From Arthrobotrys musiformis (lineage: Eukaryota; Ascomycota; Orbiliomycetes; Orbiliales; Orbiliaceae): a stretch of 64,000 nucleotides of DNA. The notes beneath the pieces are model-generated. The model saw only the letters and a list, made by a program, of their open reading frames with translations, ran no database searches and had not been told where the DNA came from. Shown in pieces: positions 37,501 to 49,844 of this stretch (position 1 is the first letter of the stretch; every line of letters starts with the position of its first letter). The position numbers and the translations under genes were made by a program. The stretch lies in NCBI GenBank assembly GCA_036971715.1, contig JAVHJL010000011.1, forward strand, positions 62,001 to 126,000, given 5' to 3'.

Positions 37501-38409
37501 ATGTAACCTCGTGTATCGTATTTATGTGTGTTGAATCACACGGTTTGGTATTTTCGAGCTGAGATAATATCAATACGAGACGAGGCCGTCCGAGAACAGG
37601 ATATCGATATCCAATGTTTATCTTTTGTAGCTATTGGAGTATCTTCCGCGACATCCGGACCCGCAGTCAGCAGTGCTAAGTAACCAAAGCCGATCTAGAT
37701 ATAGTTGACCACTCACTAAATTTAAAGAAAGAGAAAGAATAAGAGGGCTGTCCTGATCTTTCGTATGTATGTTGTCCTGCTGGTCTTTTGATTCGCTTTG
37801 GTCGCTGCACAGCTGCACAGCTGCAGCTATCGAACGGCCCAAGCTCTAAATCCCTGTGCTGATCATATCAATATGGACGAATGCCTGCTCCCTGCGATCC
37901 GATTCGTTTGGACCTTGGAACAAAGCTTAAGGGCCGGCAGCAAGGCTGCTCGCCGAAGAGTCGTCTTCCGTTCCGTTGACAAGGAAAAATATGCCCATGC
38001 CGATACTAGAAGGCCAGAATACGAGGGGGCGGCAACGAAATTACATAAGGCCAAGGTAGATTAAGATATCTATAATATATAGCGAACTGTACGAGGTACA
38101 TGTACATCGAGTACCCGGTTCCCCGTAGTTGCGCCACCGTCAAACTTGCATAGCACGGACCAGGCCGGCAAACACTGCCCTCCATGCACAATACAACATA
38201 AAATCTAACATTCCATTCACGATACAGTGAAATGTCTATGGAGGGTTTAAAGTATTTCGGACTGCGAGGTTCCTGTTAATTGGAATTATTATTACTTTTT
38301 CGATACAAGACTTCGGAGCGCTCCGTAGATATAAAAGAAATTATTAAATTGGTAATTAATAGAAATATGCATGACGTGAGATTGATAGTGGTGTAACTCT
38401 CTGTTCGGA
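34558..38409. other. Gene-poor region
   Basis: Nearly 4 kb without a supportable gene. It includes a T17 run at 36407-36423. A minus-strand frame at 36890-37189 has protein-like composition and a possible AG acceptor before it, but no start exon could be found. Confidence 0.5.
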
Positions 38410-38851
38410 TCACAAAAAGGTGTCCACAAGGGTGTTTTTCAGTGAGTCGGTGATGCCTGCAAGAGGGCCGCTTGAGACCAAGCCGAAGAGGCCTCCCAAC
38501 AAACCGTCGGCTCCTCCTGTCGCTGGAGTCGCTGGGGTCGCTGGAGTCGTGGTTCCGGTGGCAGGTTGGGCAGGTGTTGCCCCAGGTAGTAGGCCGCCAA
38601 GGAGGCCTGCACCAGGAATCATCCCGAGGAGACCGCCAAGTAGATCCCGACGATGGTGATGGTTTGGGCCTTGGAGGCCGATTGGCTCTGTGTGGCCAAG
38701 TGCTGTAAAAACTTGATGTTAGAAAAGCGGATAATCGAAAGCTTGTAGTGTCGGGGTAATTACCATTGCTAATGCCAGTTGGTGCGGCAAGGGTCAAGGG
38801 TGCGTTCGCGACCAAGAGCGCGGCGACGGAAAGTCCAGTGAATACCTTCAT
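38410..38851 (-). CDS. Small secreted Gly/Leu-rich protein
   Basis: Two exons, 38851-38764 and 38702-38410, encode 126 residues. Residues 1-22 are a signal peptide (MKVFTGLSVAALLVANAPLT...). A short spacer ends in HHHRR at 44-48, a dibasic site of the kind cut by Kex2-type proteases. The mature part has two Gly/Leu-rich blocks (LLGGLLGMIPGAGLLGGLLPG and GLLGGLFGLV), separated by a Pro/Ala/Thr linker of TPA repeats, then an amphipathic end. No cysteines. The composition recalls membrane-active or self-assembling peptides, but no family is recognised. The 61-nt intron has GTAATT and ACAG borders. A TATATAAC lies about 190 bp upstream. Confidence 0.72.
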
Positions 38852-41404
38852 TTTGTCAAGTTGGAGGGAAATCTCGAAAAAGAAATTGATATTATTATAA
38901 TAGAGGTATTATTGAAAGAATGGAAATCAATCGTCCTGCGACTGAGGTGTAATGTTTGGCTAACGAATGAATGGATGCGAAGCGACCTGCACAATGCCGA
39001 TGTCGAGATATTGGACATGTCGAGGTTGTTGCTCGATGTTATATACGAACACCAAACGGTAGATTCCTCTTGGAACTCCCCGGATGTCTGAGACCATCGA
39101 GCTATCATGTAAAGGTCCTGTAACAGGCTGAGGTTATTTTTACATGGCGGTTTGGAATTTAGACACCTAAAACACTAACTTGCTTTTCGGCTTGCGATAT
39201 CGTACGATTGGGGGCCTCACTTTGTGGCTTCAATTGCGTAGCTACGAAGTGGCGGCGGCACTGCAAAGCTCCCCAGGATCGGGTGAAAGCGAAGAAGGAA
39301 CGGCAAAGAGAATCTAGAGTGCTGCAGGCCATAATCTAGTTAGTTCAAATGTGAAAATTCTGTTTTCATCGAGAAGAAAGAAAAATTTAGTCCTGTGGCG
39401 CTCTACTCGAACGTTTCGCCCTTGCAGCCAATATGCGAACTAGGCTGAGCCTATCGCTTCGACTAAACCTTCCTGATGCAAGTGCCTCAAACAGCATGAA
39501 GACCCCGTTCGCTAAAACGAGACAAATTCGAGCCCATCAACTAATTTTGGCTAGCTAAAGCTTCGAGACCGAGTCGTTTTGAGATGGCGCAGTTGACTAA
39601 ATCGCAAATACTGCATGCTAAGTGGGCTTTCAGAATATTTAGGAATCGGTAAAGTGTGAATTTGATAATATTGAAACGGTCGATTTAGCTCTCCAAATTT
39701 CAAAAATTCGAAGCGATAGATTAATTGTAAGCATGAGATTCGGCCGGAGACCCTTGACAAGTCTGCTCTGCCGCTCTGTTTTCATTTATTTTCTCTGAGA
39801 GTCGCTGAAAACGTTAAATTTTGATTACATATCATTGCGCTATCGCACCCTTGAAGTCTACAAAAACGCTCGGTTTTTGAAGATTTAGTTAACTAGTTGC
39901 CCCACAACCTAAGCTATGTCTCTACTCCGCTCCGAAAATATCTTGGAATTTCTCCCTGAAAACTTGGTTGAATTGTGATTTAGCAAGGGACCAAATTGTG
40001 GAGTTACAACCTCGGGCTTCCCTAAAAGTTTTTGGTAGTGAAGACGTCGACGGCGATGAATGTTTGCCCATGCATGCGGAATGCAAGGTGCGCAGCGTGC
40101 AGCCCAAATTGCATCAAATGGGGGCGCCAACATGAGCGCATGGACCACTTCCACGCCTGATGACCACCTGTCCCGGCCTCCCGCGAAACCATAGTCATCA
40201 AGCTCAATTGCTCAATTGCTCAAGGGAAGACTGAAAACCTATAGACTATGCATGCCTTGAGCTCCAGAGTCCTGGAGAACACCATAATTATAACGTTTAC
40301 AACTATACCTCAGCTCTATGGGTCTACCATTTTTGCGGACTTAGCTTAGAAAATATGGTGTGCATGTAGACAGGCGCAGGGAGGTAACGATTTGGACCCC
40401 ACCCCACGTGGTACCACCATGGCCATTCCAGTCCTCCAAATATATCTTAGCTAGGGTGCCGCCGGTGCATGTTGCAGATATAAAATAATATGGAGCTATT
40501 ATAATATTATAAAAGGCCGGGGCCGGGGGGCTTTTGCTTGTTCTCCGATCCGAGAAAAATCTATGCTCGGACCAGTACAAGGGTGCTTCGTATACCCACG
40601 TTCCAGAAAATTATATTAGCAAGGTCAGGAATACATACATCAAAGAAGATCGTATCCCATGGCCAAGGCCACAGGGTTTTCTAGTTAGTATAAATTACCA
40701 TAGGATAAAAGCAGTTTTGGCAGTAAAAGTTGCGGGCTAATCGGGTCTCTCCCTTTATAGTTGGCAGGGCAAAATCGCAAAAGAAAAACTCCGAAGTTTT
40801 TAGTTACATATCGGCTGACAGCTGAAATCCGAATCATCTTACACACTATACCATCGTAAATTTTTCGAATAGGCAAAAGATATCATCTAGTTCTATAGGT
40901 ACGAGGGCTGTCTAGCGCAGCCCGTATCGGTTGAAATTTCTCACGATATAGTGATAGGTATACCTATACGGAATTACAATGTGGGGGTTTCAGCATGCGA
41001 AGCTACATGTTTACATGATCGTACTTCGCCGACGGCTCGAGCTCTCTAGCGGCATCTTGGACATCAGGCTTTGGCCTCATGACTGCCGGATAGATTGCGG
41101 AATGAATAACGGCTTCGAGGCTTCGTGATGTGAGCCACTCATTGTTTGAGCGGAAGCTATCGGGCAGAAGTTTGGAGACCAGCCTGCTATCTCCCACCTA
41201 AGTATTCAGATACGACGTCTATAAAAAGGCCATGATGCTCCCTTCATAGTAAGATATCTCTGAAGAGACCAGTTGAACATCAACACTCGCAATCAAGATA
41301 GAAAATAACATCCTTATACTCGTGATATTTTTGATATATACGTATATATATCCGCCTCTTTTAAATTTTGACCCAATTTCACTATTTAAAACATACCACA
41401 GAAG
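38852..41404. other. Intergenic region with two promoters
   Basis: It separates divergent genes. The left part has the minus-strand TATATAAC at 39038-39045; the right end has TATAAAAA at 41220-41227 for the con-13-like gene. No coding sequence is supported between them. Confidence 0.5.
41220..41227 (+). promoter_or_regulatory. TATA box of con-13-like gene
   Basis: TATAAAAA, 185 bp upstream of the ATG at 41405. Confidence 0.5.
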
Positions 41405-42437
41405 ATGTTGAACCTTCCGAGCACGCTTGTTGCTACCCTGCTCGCGGTATCAGGTGCCGTTTATGCGCAGCTTCCACGGCCTCTCATAAACTACCCCCTC
41501 GGTCTCAGTCCCGTCTTTGATGAAGGATTCTTCGCCGGTACTGTCGCACCATCTGCCTCTATTGTGCAATGGGCTCCAGGAAAGGCTCCTCAAGCTTGCG
41601 TCAATGAACTTGCATGGAACAACTGCCAATCTGGCCGCGCTGTCGTATACAACGTAACTTACGCTGATGTATGTATGCCAAATTGATACCTTTACCTTCA
41701 GAACACCCAGTATGTTGACATTTGATTATCCAACTTATAGTGTCCGACCCCATGGATCATGTGCCGCTGCGAGAATGCGGACTTGAGCATCTATCAAATG
41801 ACAAACTTTTTCGGCCGCATGCCAGTTCATCTTCGTAGCACTGTCCGCCATGTCATTGCTACTCACGGAGAGGGCTGTAGTGCTTATGCTATTACTGGCC
41901 CTGATGATGGTGATATCGTCATGCAGGGAAACTGCAACACTCAGTCCGTTTGGCTTCATGAAACGTAAGTAAATGCTACTTGAAGACTACTGGTGTAGTT
42001 TGATACTCTGGATATATATATTAATAAAAAATAAAATAGTGGTCACCAACTTGACGCTCGAGGTTTAGGAACAGGTGTTGGCTTCAGCAGTAAGTATGGT
42101 CGATTTAATCTGATATATTTCGTAGATAGAATGGCATATTTCAGCGCTAACTATTCTCAGCATCCCCTATCTTTGTTAACGCTCTCTGGAATGATACCTG
42201 TGTCGCAGATGACTACGGAAACACCGGTATGACTATATTCACGCTAAGAACTATTTTTCGATATTAATTGGTACGTACTAACGTTAATTGTCAATAGCTC
42301 TTTGGGAGGAATTTGCCCAAATGACTGTCGTATCCCAGTCCCACACCATCTATGGCTATATCCAGCAGCAGCAATACCCTGGGTGCTTTGACAGCCAGCT
42401 CAATGCTCTTGAAATGCTTTCAAGGCTAGCCACTTGA
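41405..42437 (+). CDS. Secreted con-13-like HExxH protein
   Basis: Five exons: 41405-41668, 41741-41964, 42040-42089, 42161-42226 and 42298-42437, giving 247 residues in one frame. A signal peptide covers ~1-21 (cleavage near VYA-QL). The body resembles fungal conidiation-specific protein 13: ADCPTPWIMCRCENAD, then FGRMPVHLRSTVRHVIA. It carries H161-E162-T-G-H165, a perfect HExxH zinc-peptidase signature, split by an intron between Glu162 and Thr163. Glu205/Glu206 in LWEEFAQ, about 40 residues later, could be the third zinc ligand. Eight or nine cysteines suit a secreted fold. Metallopeptidase activity is inferred from the motif, not established here. The con-13 resemblance is from memory. 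Confidence 0.75.
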
Positions 42438-43194
42438 CATATGGAGGCACTTGCCATACTCGGATTCCAGCTACTCCAACCGTCAATGCTGTCTGGAAGC
42501 GTGGCCGAGTTGATCGCCGTGGTGGAAAGAGAATCGGACCATGCAAGTTCGACAACCTTAGCACTGGCCACAAGCACTGAACGGAGAGTTGAAAGTGGCA
42601 TCAGTGCCGTTTGATGATATGTTGGTTGAGGGCTTGGTTGGGGGCATTGGGGAGAGCCGGGGGGGACTATTATACATGACGATATAGCCCAGGCTGGGTC
42701 ACAAAGTACATGCATCCTTTTACATACGTGTTGACAGCTCTTGGTTTTTCGATTGTAATCCGAATAGCAATTGGAGATAAAATCCCAAGCACTTAATAGC
42801 ATTAATACAAATGTCTTTTTACCATTTTAAATATTTTCGCTGTAATAGAACCAATATCCTACCAAATGATTTTTTATCTCATCTGTCTAAATCTGAATTC
42901 GAAAGCCAGAGCGTTTTCCACGATTATAAGACCACCTTTCCTCCCAAAAAAAAACCCCGTTCACATGCTCGACCGAGCTAAAGAAACCGAACAACGTGTT
43001 GTTTTCGTGGTATTTTCCAGCCACGTCCCAACAAAACTTCGTCTTCGCCGACGTCACCGAGAAACTCCCCAAACTCGCACTAACCTTCGCTTCCTTGTAT
43101 TTCCCCGGCCACAAACATCTTTATTTTGTAAGGTGTCGGGACTCACAACATCAAACTAGCTACGATATTCACACTTCCGTCTTAGCAGCCGACA
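42438..43194. other. Intergenic between con-13-like gene and Sec12 gene
   Basis: 3' flank of the con-13-like gene and promoter of the Sec12 gene. A minus-strand frame at 42356-42802 is antisense overlap and not called. Confidence 0.45.
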
Positions 43195-44826
43195 ATGGCA
43201 GCTTCAACGACTTCAAAGCTTACTCTCAAGTACCCGCTCTTCTGCGCTGAATACCTTGATGAGAGCACCTTACTCATCGCGGGTGGGGGAGGGGAGTCCC
43301 GCAGCGGTGTCGGAAACGGTCTTGTAGGTTTCCCATAACACGACTATGGAACTTGAAGGGAAAATGCTAAAGAAGGTTATATACAGCATCTTGTAGACAC
43401 CTCCTCCGATACTCCAAAAATTACCACCAGCCTAGATCTTCCTGGTAACGAGGATGCCGTGATGTCCTGCACCATCCTACCCTCCAAGCAAGCGGTTCTC
43501 GCCGGTGTAAACCAAACGGCATCGATCCTCAGCGCTGGCTCAAACGCTCATTTCCGTACCTACTGGCTATCCGACGAAAAAACCGAAGTAAAAGAAATCT
43601 TAGCTCGCGAGTATTTCAAACCAAAGGCTTGGGACGATGTTTACCAGCGTGTTACGAAGTCTTCTGTATCTGGAAAGTACGCAGCCATCGCCTCATCGGT
43701 TCCTTTAGTCCGCGGAGAGGGTGTATACGGCGGAGAAGTGGTAGTGTTGTCTGTCGACGAAAAGGGATTCGCTGTTTTCATCGATCGGATAGTCAACGAG
43801 TCGGAAATAGTCGACGTCGATATAGTACCTGCGATAGATAGCGATGAGAAGCAGAAAAATATTGAATATGTGGTCTACTCAACACCATCGAGTGTATACA
43901 TTCGAAAAATAACGTCGAGCGGACTTGGGCCGGAGAAGCAAGTTTACACACTACCTGGGGCTCCAAAGGCCGGGTCTTCAACGAGAACGAAGCCCCAGAT
44001 CCGAAGTGTCAAGTTGTTAACGCCAGCCGTGTTCCTGCTACTTATAAATCTCCCTTTCAGATCAGGCGTTGAACTCCAACTGGTCTCGGTACAGACCGAC
44101 CAACAGGCTACAGTGTTAGAATCACACACTTATCGCCCTGCATCGGCTTTCCGGGCGGGTGTATCTGCGGCAACATCATTGGATATACTCACACTCCCTG
44201 AAAAGTCGATATCGTCAAGCTCTATTTCTCAGCAATTCGTGCTCGGTATTGCTTCGGCCGATCTCTCCGTAGTCGTCGCCACCCTCGACATAACCTGGCT
44301 AGAATCTGGCGAGAACGGCAGGAAAGTACAGGACGCCAAATTTCGACACTTCAAACAACTCGCAACCTCCCATTCTTTCCCAGCAACAAAGGTAGCCTTT
44401 TCGCCCTTACCTTCGGACAAGACAAAGAAGGAAGTGCAATTAGCTTCCGTGTCCGCGTCCAACACTCTTGCTATCCATAAATTTACGATGGCAGACGAGA
44501 ATTTCCTATTCCGACCTTCGGTATTCAGGGACACATTCCCAATTCTCCTATTTTCCATCATATTCATTGCGCTATTGGCAGTGGGGCTGCAGTTAGTGTT
44601 CGAGTATAGAGGAAACCTGCCAAAGTTTGACATCATGGAGGTTTGGGAGGATGTGATAGAGACTATGAAGGGCGGCGCAAAACTTGGAGAGCAAGAGATG
44701 CAGCGGGTGGAGAAGATGGGACAGAAGTTGAAACAAGAATTGAAGGGTGCTGGGAGGGGAGTTCGAGAAGGCTTGAAGAAGGAGGTTGTGCAGGGAGTTT
44801 TGGAGGGTATTATTGGTATGGGTTAG
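43195..44826 (+). CDS. SEC12: Sec12-like Sar1 guanine-nucleotide exchange factor
   Basis: Type II ER membrane protein that loads GTP onto Sar1 to start COPII coat assembly. Exons 43195-43323 and 43387-44826 encode 522 residues. The first exon brings the conserved glycine cluster (LIAGGGGESRSGVGN) typical of Sec12/PREB. The GNEDAVMSCTILP segment follows directly after the junction. The cytosolic part forms a WD40-like propeller (for example FPATKVAFSPLPSD near the end). One transmembrane helix lies at about 427-447 (ILLFSIIFIALLAVGLQLV). It is followed by a charged luminal tail with a helical, Lys/Glu/Gly-rich stretch. The intron is 63 nt. Length and order match the fungal family. Confidence 0.85.
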
Positions 44827-45138
44827 GATTATCAGGTCTCTTAAGGCGTCTTATTCTTTTTTTCCCCCTCGCAATGTATTCTTCTTCTTCCCCTCCTTGA
44901 TGCCGACTTTCCTTTGTTTTCTTTAGATTATGATCGTTTTATACCCTTTTCAGCTGTTAGATGAGCCTGTTCCAATGATCTTACGGTGGGAAAGGGGTTA
45001 GGGTTTTGATATTTATATTTTTATACTACGTATATATGAACGCTAAGTATACATTTCATGATTCGTTAAAGGGAAATGATTGTTGTTCGTAAGATCGTGA
45101 GGGATATATATATACTTATAAAGCACTGGTTTCGTAAC
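44827..45138. other. Short convergent intergenic region
   Basis: Shared 3' flanks of the Sec12 gene and the ankyrin gene. AT-rich from about 45000; nothing else seen. Confidence 0.5.
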
Positions 45139-47803
45139 TCATTCCTGCTTCAAATGACTAAACGTATCTAGATACTCCGAGAGAAGTCTAACGATATGTC
45201 CGTTCCAAACTGGATTCGGCTGTAAAAATGATTTTGGATGTGCTGATTCTGGCGATCCTAAGTCTCGTTTGATAAGGAATGCCTTGAGGTATTCGGCCAC
45301 CGTGCTGTATTGTTGTGGTGATTTAAGGGTACGGAGCATTGACTTTATGATCTTCTCACGCTGCTCGGATGGGTTTCCCTGCAGTGCTACCTTCAGGGCA
45401 TTTCGTTGGATGGAACTGTGCTTGAGTGGATCGGCTCCGTCTGCTAACAGATACTTGCAACCTTCGTGGAACAAAACCATAGCCGCTTTTTCAAGTGGGG
45501 GGACTTTGTCGACTAAGCCGACTTTATTGAGATCGACTCCGGCCTTGAGCAATGCCACCATGACAGGGAGGTTACCTTGGCCCGTAGCGATTTGGAGGGG
45601 TTGTGCGTCGAAATTGTCACCCTCGAGTTTGGCTTTTCCTTGGTTGATTATTGCAATCGCAGCGAATGTTTTATACTTTGCGATAGCGTACTCGAGTGGT
45701 GTCATTGATTTGGTGGGTTTGTTGTCGCTGGGGCCTGTTGTATTGCTAAGGGCAGAACTCATATTGCTATCGTTGACGTAGACGGCTTTAAATTGTACGA
45801 ATATTTTTTTTTGTCAGAGAATATGTTCGCGAATTCCGGCATCATGGTGCATGTGGGCTGGTTAGTGTACTTACTGCGGTAGAGATAGCAAGCGGACTCA
45901 GAATCGTCGTCGGCTTCAACAGCTAAATGTATGCCAAGTGCCCAACTTGTCGTCCCACCTTGATACTCGCCGGCGCCTGGAGGCCTCGAACCCGGCCTCA
46001 CAAGCCCGCCGGATTTCACCCGAAGGGTTAGGCCCGCTTTCGCGAAGAGAGCCTCTCCTAAATTCGGTGTCTTCTTTGGTGGAAGGTTGGGTTTTTCCGG
46101 TAGGGGTTCCGGCGGGTAGACTTCGTCCGGAGTACGTTTTGGTTTTGCTGGTAGGTCACCATATTTAGTTAGGGTTTGACGCTCCCTAACGGCCGTTTTA
46201 AATTTTGCAATTTACGTGTAGACTTACCTGACTCATCTTCCATTGGTGTATCGATGGTCTCAATGAATATGGGAAGTTTGAAGTCTTTTTCCGTAATCAT
46301 TTGTCCGTAGAACTGGGCTTCGCTGGTATCATCACGCTTGAGACAAATGAGCTGCGAAAGATAGTGCGCATGATTTGTTTCCTTTTCGAGCCCGAACTTT
46401 CTCCCATACTTTCCAGACTTTCTCGATATTGCGAAGGCTTCATTGAGATTCCCCTGGCGGATGGCGATAGCTGCTTCCATGTTGAACCTATTCATAAGAG
46501 TCGAGGGATCGGTGGACTTTTTGGGGGGGATTTTTCCAACCCAAAATAGTGCATCCTCAAGCTCCGCGAGCATATAATGAATTGTTGCGCAAAGAAGGAA
46601 GTAATTTGCTTGAACATGGAGATCGAGCGTAGAATGCTCCTTTTGTAGACCGAGAATTTCCTTTAGCTTTGCAGCATGCCCTTTCGCTGCCTTCCAGTCT
46701 CGAAGATTCACTGCCTCCGTAACCATTGATTCATAGTACTTTGTCCTTTCTTTTTCAACGTATGAGTCTTCTGAACAGATCGACGAGAGGTCATCATCAT
46801 CCCTCTGGACCGATACCGGGCTCGTGGTTCGTGCCCATGGCGGAATATCGGACTCGGTTCCAGGTAGAGGATCGGACGGCGACGATTCTGGGATGAAAAG
46901 TTGGGACTCGGTAGACCATTGAATCTTTTCCTTGAATAACTGCCTCGCTGTTTTCGGTTGGTCCTCCTGTGGCGCATTTGATGCATTATCAGCCATGCTT
47001 GGTGGTCTGATGGATGGGTTTGAGATGTTCGTATTCTCAGCGAAGCTTGGCGGTCGAATGGATGGGTTCGATGCGTTCATGTTGTCGGCAAAACTCGGTG
47101 GTCGTATGGACGGATTTGGCGAGAGCGTTGGGCTTACGGGAGACGTTGGTGACTGGTCCTCGAATCGATTGAACCCCGACAGCCTCGTCCAAGCAGCGTG
47201 CGGCTGCTTGTCATCGACTGAATGTCGGCTGTGGCGGGTACTCCTCAGGCTTCTAGTGCCCTCAGATGCCGGCGCCACCTGGTTCGACGGATAAGAGGCT
47301 TCATTGTGACTTTGGTACGCGTTTGAAGCCTCGCTATTAGTCGCCAACGTTCTTGAATGAGGGCTCGTCGACTCCGAGGCACTCCTGGACCCCCGGTGGC
47401 CGTTTGCGGCAGCATTTTCCGCCGCTCCATAGTTTGTGCTCGCAGTCCGCGTGGTTGAGCGCCGCCTCAAGTGGGCGTTCTCTTGCGATTGTTGCGGGTG
47501 ATTTTGTTCGTTCTGGGCCTTGAATTCGCCCGTCTGTGCTTTCGGCGACGGATAGCTCAGAGAGCTCGAGCGCCGATTGTAAGTCGCCTCGAGTGACCGT
47601 ATGGTCTGGCTGGCCGCGACCGCCGATTCGGCCGATTTTTCCGCATTCTCGTGGTACGCAGGCGGCCGGTGGAGAGAGGAGTGCTCTTCTCCTCCTTTCG
47701 ATACCAATTGCAACTGCGAAGGCTGGTAGTAGCTAGGATCACGGAGAACGTATTGGTCGGGTTTTGCGGGTTTCACAGGTTTTCGGCGGAGAAGGCGGTC
47801 CAT
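45139..47803 (-). CDS. Disordered N-terminus, TPR-like middle, ankyrin C-terminus protein
   Basis: Three exons, 47803-46228, 46147-45875 and 45785-45139, join without a frame break into 831 residues. The last exon alone looks like a separate ankyrin gene, because it holds an internal ATG, but the upstream frame reads straight into it through a GTAAGT/AAG intron. Residues ~1-300 are low complexity (Ser, Asn, Arg, Gln), with three copies of NPSIRPPS(F/M)A(D/E)N. Residues ~340-510 are helical with TPR-like pairs (RDWKAAKGHAAKLKEIL, RQGNLNEAFAISRK). A Pro/Lys-rich linker follows. The C-terminal ~200 residues are ankyrin-like (TPLEYAIAKYKTFAAIAII, PLQIATGQGNLPVMVALLKAG). It probably acts as a cytosolic scaffold. 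The first ATG is at 47803. Confidence 0.78.
46995..47118 (-). repeat. Three-copy 48-bp coding repeat
   Basis: Three tandem units at 48-bp spacing encode NPSIRPPS(F/M)A(D/E)N in the disordered N-terminus of the ankyrin protein. The units differ at several bases, so they are not fresh slippage copies. Confidence 0.85.
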
Positions 47804-49844
47804 CCTCAATTCTAGTACAATCTACCCGGGCAAGTAGCTATCGGACTCTTCGGCGGAGGATCTAGGACCAGCTAGCTAGCTAGCTCAGTGGAATTCGAAT
47901 TCTACGATGTGAACTTAATGAGCAATCCAGGCCAGGAGAGGTTGCGAGCGAGCTAAAGATCAAGCTGCAGCTGTAGGAGCGCAGCATTCCATGGCATGGT
48001 CACTTTTTTCTCTCCCTTGTCCAGGTTCTTCCTTTCAAGCCGGCCTTCTCACAGGGCCTGTCGAAGGGCCCAGCTCCAGCTTAAGGCCGCGCGCTGTGTG
48101 GGGAAGACCCTCAGCTCGATTCCATTGGAAGGGATCAGGATAGTTAGTGCGTCTTTGCATCGAGTGGTCATGTACATGTACATGTACATCATGCATGATA
48201 CTTCCACAGCAGTCACAAAGGACTATACCATCCTGGATATGTTCGATATCGGTATCAATGGGCGGGTTTTTCACTTGAATTTCCAAGGTCAGTTGGTGTT
48301 TTTCTCATTCGCGGCGAACTGCTTTCACGATGCTGCTTATCTGTAAGATGATCATGTACAATGGACCTCGGAAGCTCTTGCAGATGAGGAGAATTTGAGG
48401 TTCCAATCGCTTGTACCACAGTGAACCAACCAGAACACAGAATCGCGAAGCAACGCAAAAAATGCAACAAGTTACTATTTTTACCGAACTGCCGCACACC
48501 AAAATCAATCTGCCCTAGCTTAGAATTTTTCTGGGAGGTATGCACATGGATAAAGATGTAGATGGGAAAAGGAAAAAAGCATTCAGGAGAAGGCATTATA
48601 AATTTGCAGCCTGGCAGCTCGCGGTAATGGATACCGAAGTTGTAGCTCTTAGTAAAGACATAGTAAAAGTACGATTAATATCAATGCGCGATATCACGGC
48701 CTCATTAGATATATCAGGGCTGGGGGCACCCATCTGAAATCCCGAATAGATACCTTGTATTTCCGGTCAATGCGGTGGCGACAAAAAAATTTCGAGTATA
48801 TCGATTTTAGCGCGCTCGCCACACGCATATACGTCGCGGGCTGTCAATACATGATCAAAGAGCATCGGTCACAGTATGGTGGGCATCCGGACGATTGAGT
48901 GGGTACAGGTTCTGGTATTTCGCTGGCGTCATCCCACTTACAATATTTATATTTCCAGCTAAGCATAATATTTGTGGTCTCTATTCTTTTGGTAATCTCC
49001 TAGTCCGTGAAGCGCAGCGGCTTGTTAGCGCTTTGTACTTGGTTTCATCGAAGATTTCACCCTTCTGGTCATCCGCAATAGCGCTGAAGTCTGGTTTGTT
49101 GAAGAAATAAATCCTAACCGTAGGATGGCGGTACACCTGTAATATGCATACAGATCTCATAAATGGAGGCTGTATATATGTGATTGAGCAATTGAGTGGA
49201 CCGCTCTCCGTTTTAAAGAACGTGAAATTCTGTTTGACCAAATATGTTCAGCCATGTAAGTTGCTTGCCGGCGTTATACCCAATACTCATGCTAAGGTTG
49301 GAGCCTTCTTGCTTTCGATACACATGCATTTGAACTTGCTGATTATAATGGCAGTATAGGCTAGGCATTATGTGTTGAAGACAGGAAGATGTGTTGAAAA
49401 CTGTTGTTTGACAACTCAAAAATTTCCCTGTTCGAACATCTCTGAGAAGCCGCTTCAAACCAAACCTCGCGACTTGATGTCTTCTCGGCCTCATCTTGCT
49501 ATTACCATCACCATTGTCGCCAACTTCACATCTTCCATTCCAGCCGCTTCTCCCTCACCATCGAACTGCATCCGATAACTTTAGCTCCTGCACCGAGAGT
49601 ATCCTTTATATCTGGCTCTTGATTACTTCGACGACACAACCTCGCAATAGCTCGATTGGCGTCGGTCCGCCTCGTACCCCCCAAGCCCTGTCACGAACGC
49701 GTCTACGGTATTCTCCTAGCACGAAGATGATCGGCTTGTGACAGTCCTGCAGCGAATACGATTTTGAGATTTGAAGCTGAAGACTGGGCCTCTACCTGGC
49801 ATCATACTTCGTCGCCGAACAAAAGGCAACCCAAGCCCGCCACA
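47804..49844. other. Divergent intergenic region
   Basis: Promoters of the ankyrin gene (left) and the CTR9 gene (right). A (GCTA)n patch lies near 47871-47886 and a self-complementary GTACAT repeat near 48171-48189. No gene is supported. Confidence 0.5.

Noticed and set aside
38276..38851. 191-codon frame reading through the intron of the Gly/Leu-rich gene
   Set aside because: It begins with the real signal peptide, then runs out of frame into Pro/Arg-rich nonsense; the spliced form gives a coherent protein.
45139..45762. Stand-alone ankyrin gene
   Set aside because: The upstream exon splices in frame into the bases before its ATG, so it is treated as the last exon of a longer gene.
47874..47905. 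tRNA-like TAGCTCAGTGG followed by TTCGAAT
   Set aside because: A-box and B-box-like words are adjacent with no anticodon arm; they arise from the GCTA repeat and an EcoRI-like palindrome.
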